Shown piece by piece: positions 62,813-64,000 of a stretch of 64,000 nt of DNA; position 1 is the first letter of the stretch; every line of letters starts with the position of its first letter. A program made the translations under genes and the position numbers. The notes under the pieces are model-generated. The model saw only the letters and a list, made by a program, of their open reading frames with translations. It had not been told where the DNA came from and did not search any database. Source of the DNA: Luteimonas aestuarii (lineage in GTDB: Bacteria > Pseudomonadota > Gammaproteobacteria > Xanthomonadales > Xanthomonadaceae); assembly GCF_004357985.1 (NCBI RefSeq), contig NZ_SMTF01000005.1, forward strand, positions 1-64,000, given 5' to 3'.

Positions 62813-63286
62813 ATGTCCAGCGATACCCCGACCGCCGCCACGCCCCCTGCCCATGCCCGGCTGGAGCTCGACCGCTTCCTGCCCTACCGCCTCAGCGTGC
62901 TGTCCAACCGGGTCAGCCAGGCGATCGCCACGGCCTACGGCGAGCGTTTCGGCATCGGCATCACCGAATGGCGGGTGATCGCGGTGCTGGGCCTGCAGCC
63001 GGGCCTGTCGGCCAACCAGGTGGCCGAACGCACGGCCATGGACAAGGTGGCGGTGAGCCGCGCCGTGGCCAAGCTGCTGGAACGCGACCTGCTGCAGCGC
63101 GACACCCACGGCGACGACCGCCGCCGCTCGGTGCTGGAGCTCAGCGAGGCCGGCTACAAGGTCTATGACGAAGTCGTGCCGCTCGCGCAGGGCTTCGAAC
63201 GCGACCTGCTGTCGGTGCTCGACGAGGACGAACGCGCGATGCTCGACCGCCTGCTGACCAAGCTGTCGAAGAAATACGTGGTGTAA
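62813..63286 (+). CDS. MarR-family transcriptional regulator
   Basis: A 157-residue MarR protein: a winged helix (GITEWRVIAVLGLQPGLSANQVAERTAMDKVAVSRAVAKLLERDLLQRDTHGDDRRRSVLELSEAG) between dimerising helices. It is divergent from hppD, with a palindromic operator inside the shared promoter region, so it likely represses hppD-hmgA and itself. Its ligand may be a pathway intermediate such as homogentisate (inference). Confidence 0.9.
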   Translation: MSSDTPTAATPPAHARLELDRFLPYRLSVLSNRVSQAIATAYGERFGIGITEWRVIAVLGLQPGLSANQVAERTAMDKVAVSRAVAKLLERDLLQRDTHGDDRRRSVLELSEAGYKVYDEVVPLAQGFERDLLSVLDEDERAMLDRLLTKLSKKYVV

Positions 63287-63458
63287 ACGGCCGACGCCAG
63301 GCGGAACCTTCGATTCGTCATCCCCGCGCAGGCGGGACCCATAGACTTCAGGGTTCGGGGCGACGCGGCTCTCCGCGGCGACGGCATCGGGCAGGGACTG
63401 GACGAAGGCAGGTGCCACCTTCCAGGGTCTGCCTTCGCGGCGCGACCGGCGCGTCGCC
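63287..63458. repeat. Gap with dispersed CGTCATCCCCGCG-type repeat end
   Basis: The sequence CGTCATCCCCGCGCAGGCGGG at 63316-63336 resembles the ends of the 98-bp element at 43017, here with a small hairpin CCCGCGCAGGCGGG. No gene is visible in the gap. Confidence 0.5.
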
Positions 63459-64000
63459 TTACCCCGCTGCGTCCTTCGTCCCGCGCTCCAGCCCATGCCC
63501 GCCGGGCCCGGACTCGGTGCGCCACAGCTGGAACGAGAACAGCAGGCCCAGCGCCGCCAGCGCGGTGTAGAACCACATGCCCGGCGCATAGCCGCCCGCG
63601 TTCTCCGGCCCGGCGAGGAAATGCGTGTTGAGCCGCCCGACCACCAGCGGCACCAGGAAGACGCCCACCTGCTGGCACAGCGTCATCATCGAATAGGCCG
63701 CGCCCAGCCGGTTCTCGCGCACGATGTAGGCCACCGAGGGCCACATCACCGCCGGGATCAGCGAGAACACGCCGCCCAGCAGCAGCATCACCACCAGCAG
63801 CGTCAGCGGCACCTCGGCGCTACCGGCGAACGGAATCCAGATGCCCACGTCCGGCCCCGGTGGCGCATAGGTCACCAGCAGGAACAGCGGCAGCATCACC
63901 AGCGACCCGATCGCCATGAACAGCGAGCGCCGGCCCACGCGGTCCACCCACAGCCCGAACAACGGCGTGGCCACGATCGCCGCCACCGGCAGCAGGCTGC
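63459..64000 (-). CDS. MFS transporter, C-terminal part (cut by window edge)
   Basis: A C-terminal portion (about 180 residues) of a major facilitator protein, with the loop motif GLWVDRVGRRSLFMAIGSL between helices and roughly five helices after it, ending in ...GLERGTKDAAG. The frame continues to the right edge without a start. The substrate is unknown. Confidence 0.8.
   Translation of the reverse strand, partial: SLLPVAAIVATPLFGLWVDRVGRRSLFMAIGSLVMLPLFLLVTYAPPGPDVGIWIPFAGSAEVPLTLLVVMLLLGGVFSLIPAVMWPSVAYIVRENRLGAAYSMMTLCQQVGVFLVPLVVGRLNTHFLAGPENAGGYAPGMWFYTALAALGLLFSFQLWRTESGPGGHGLERGTKDAAG

Overview
The window is GC-rich, dense bacterial chromosome and looks like Xanthomonadaceae/Lysobacteraceae (a Lysobacter- or Luteimonas-like organism). 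The basis is a Clp-type CRP homologue without an obvious cAMP dependence, the neighbourhood coq7 ... speD / clp-GNAT / HAD-trpC, and an O-antigen locus that starts right behind metB, as in Xanthomonas. This is inference from gene content and order; no database search was possible.

1-14 kb: an O-antigen/LPS locus on the minus strand. It runs metB, wzm, wzt, a methyltransferase with a long repeated coiled coil, a two-domain GT2, a WsaF-like glycosyltransferase, a DUF2142 membrane protein, a small DMT-type membrane protein and two GT2 enzymes, and it ends beside the remnant of an IS3-family transposase at the left edge. It is visibly less GC-rich than the rest. cbs lies upstream of metB.

14-21.7 kb: housekeeping genes (SlyX/YdcH-like small protein, DUF4398 lipoprotein plus coiled-coil partner, pilU, maiA, fah, a 2OG-Fe dioxygenase, tRNA-Gln(CTG), rpsI-rplM, coq7).

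21.8-31.3 kb: a plus-strand catabolic cassette of TonB receptor, MFS carrier, type-B carboxylesterase, AMP-dependent acyl-CoA ligase, TetR regulator and two SDRs. It sits between coq7 and speD and would fit import, hydrolysis and CoA-activation of an ester.

31.4-48 kb: speD, clp-GNAT, a TSUP permease with a damaged 5' end, then a minus-strand operon read right to left: rpe, YegS-like kinase, trpE (with a possible Trp-rich leader), a SIMPL protein, trpG, trpD, cphB, cphA, a stand-alone CphA-like Mur ligase, trpC and a HAD phosphatase. Cyanophycin metabolism is thus inserted inside the tryptophan operon.

48-59 kb: an outer-membrane barrel, a J-domain protein, purC, an Mpo1-like protein, an EamA exporter, an NAD-binding protein and a complete group-2 Mrp Na+/H+ antiporter operon (mrpAB fusion, C, D, E, F, G) with a good terminator.

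59-64 kb: a lipoprotein, hppD-hmgA with a divergent MarR regulator, and a partial MFS gene. The hppD promoter carries a palindrome of the form GTTnCAnnTGnAAC that also occurs upstream of fah 43 kb away, so the two halves of tyrosine catabolism probably share this regulator. No CRISPR array, rRNA or prophage was seen; small palindromic repeats are scattered through the intergenic regions.
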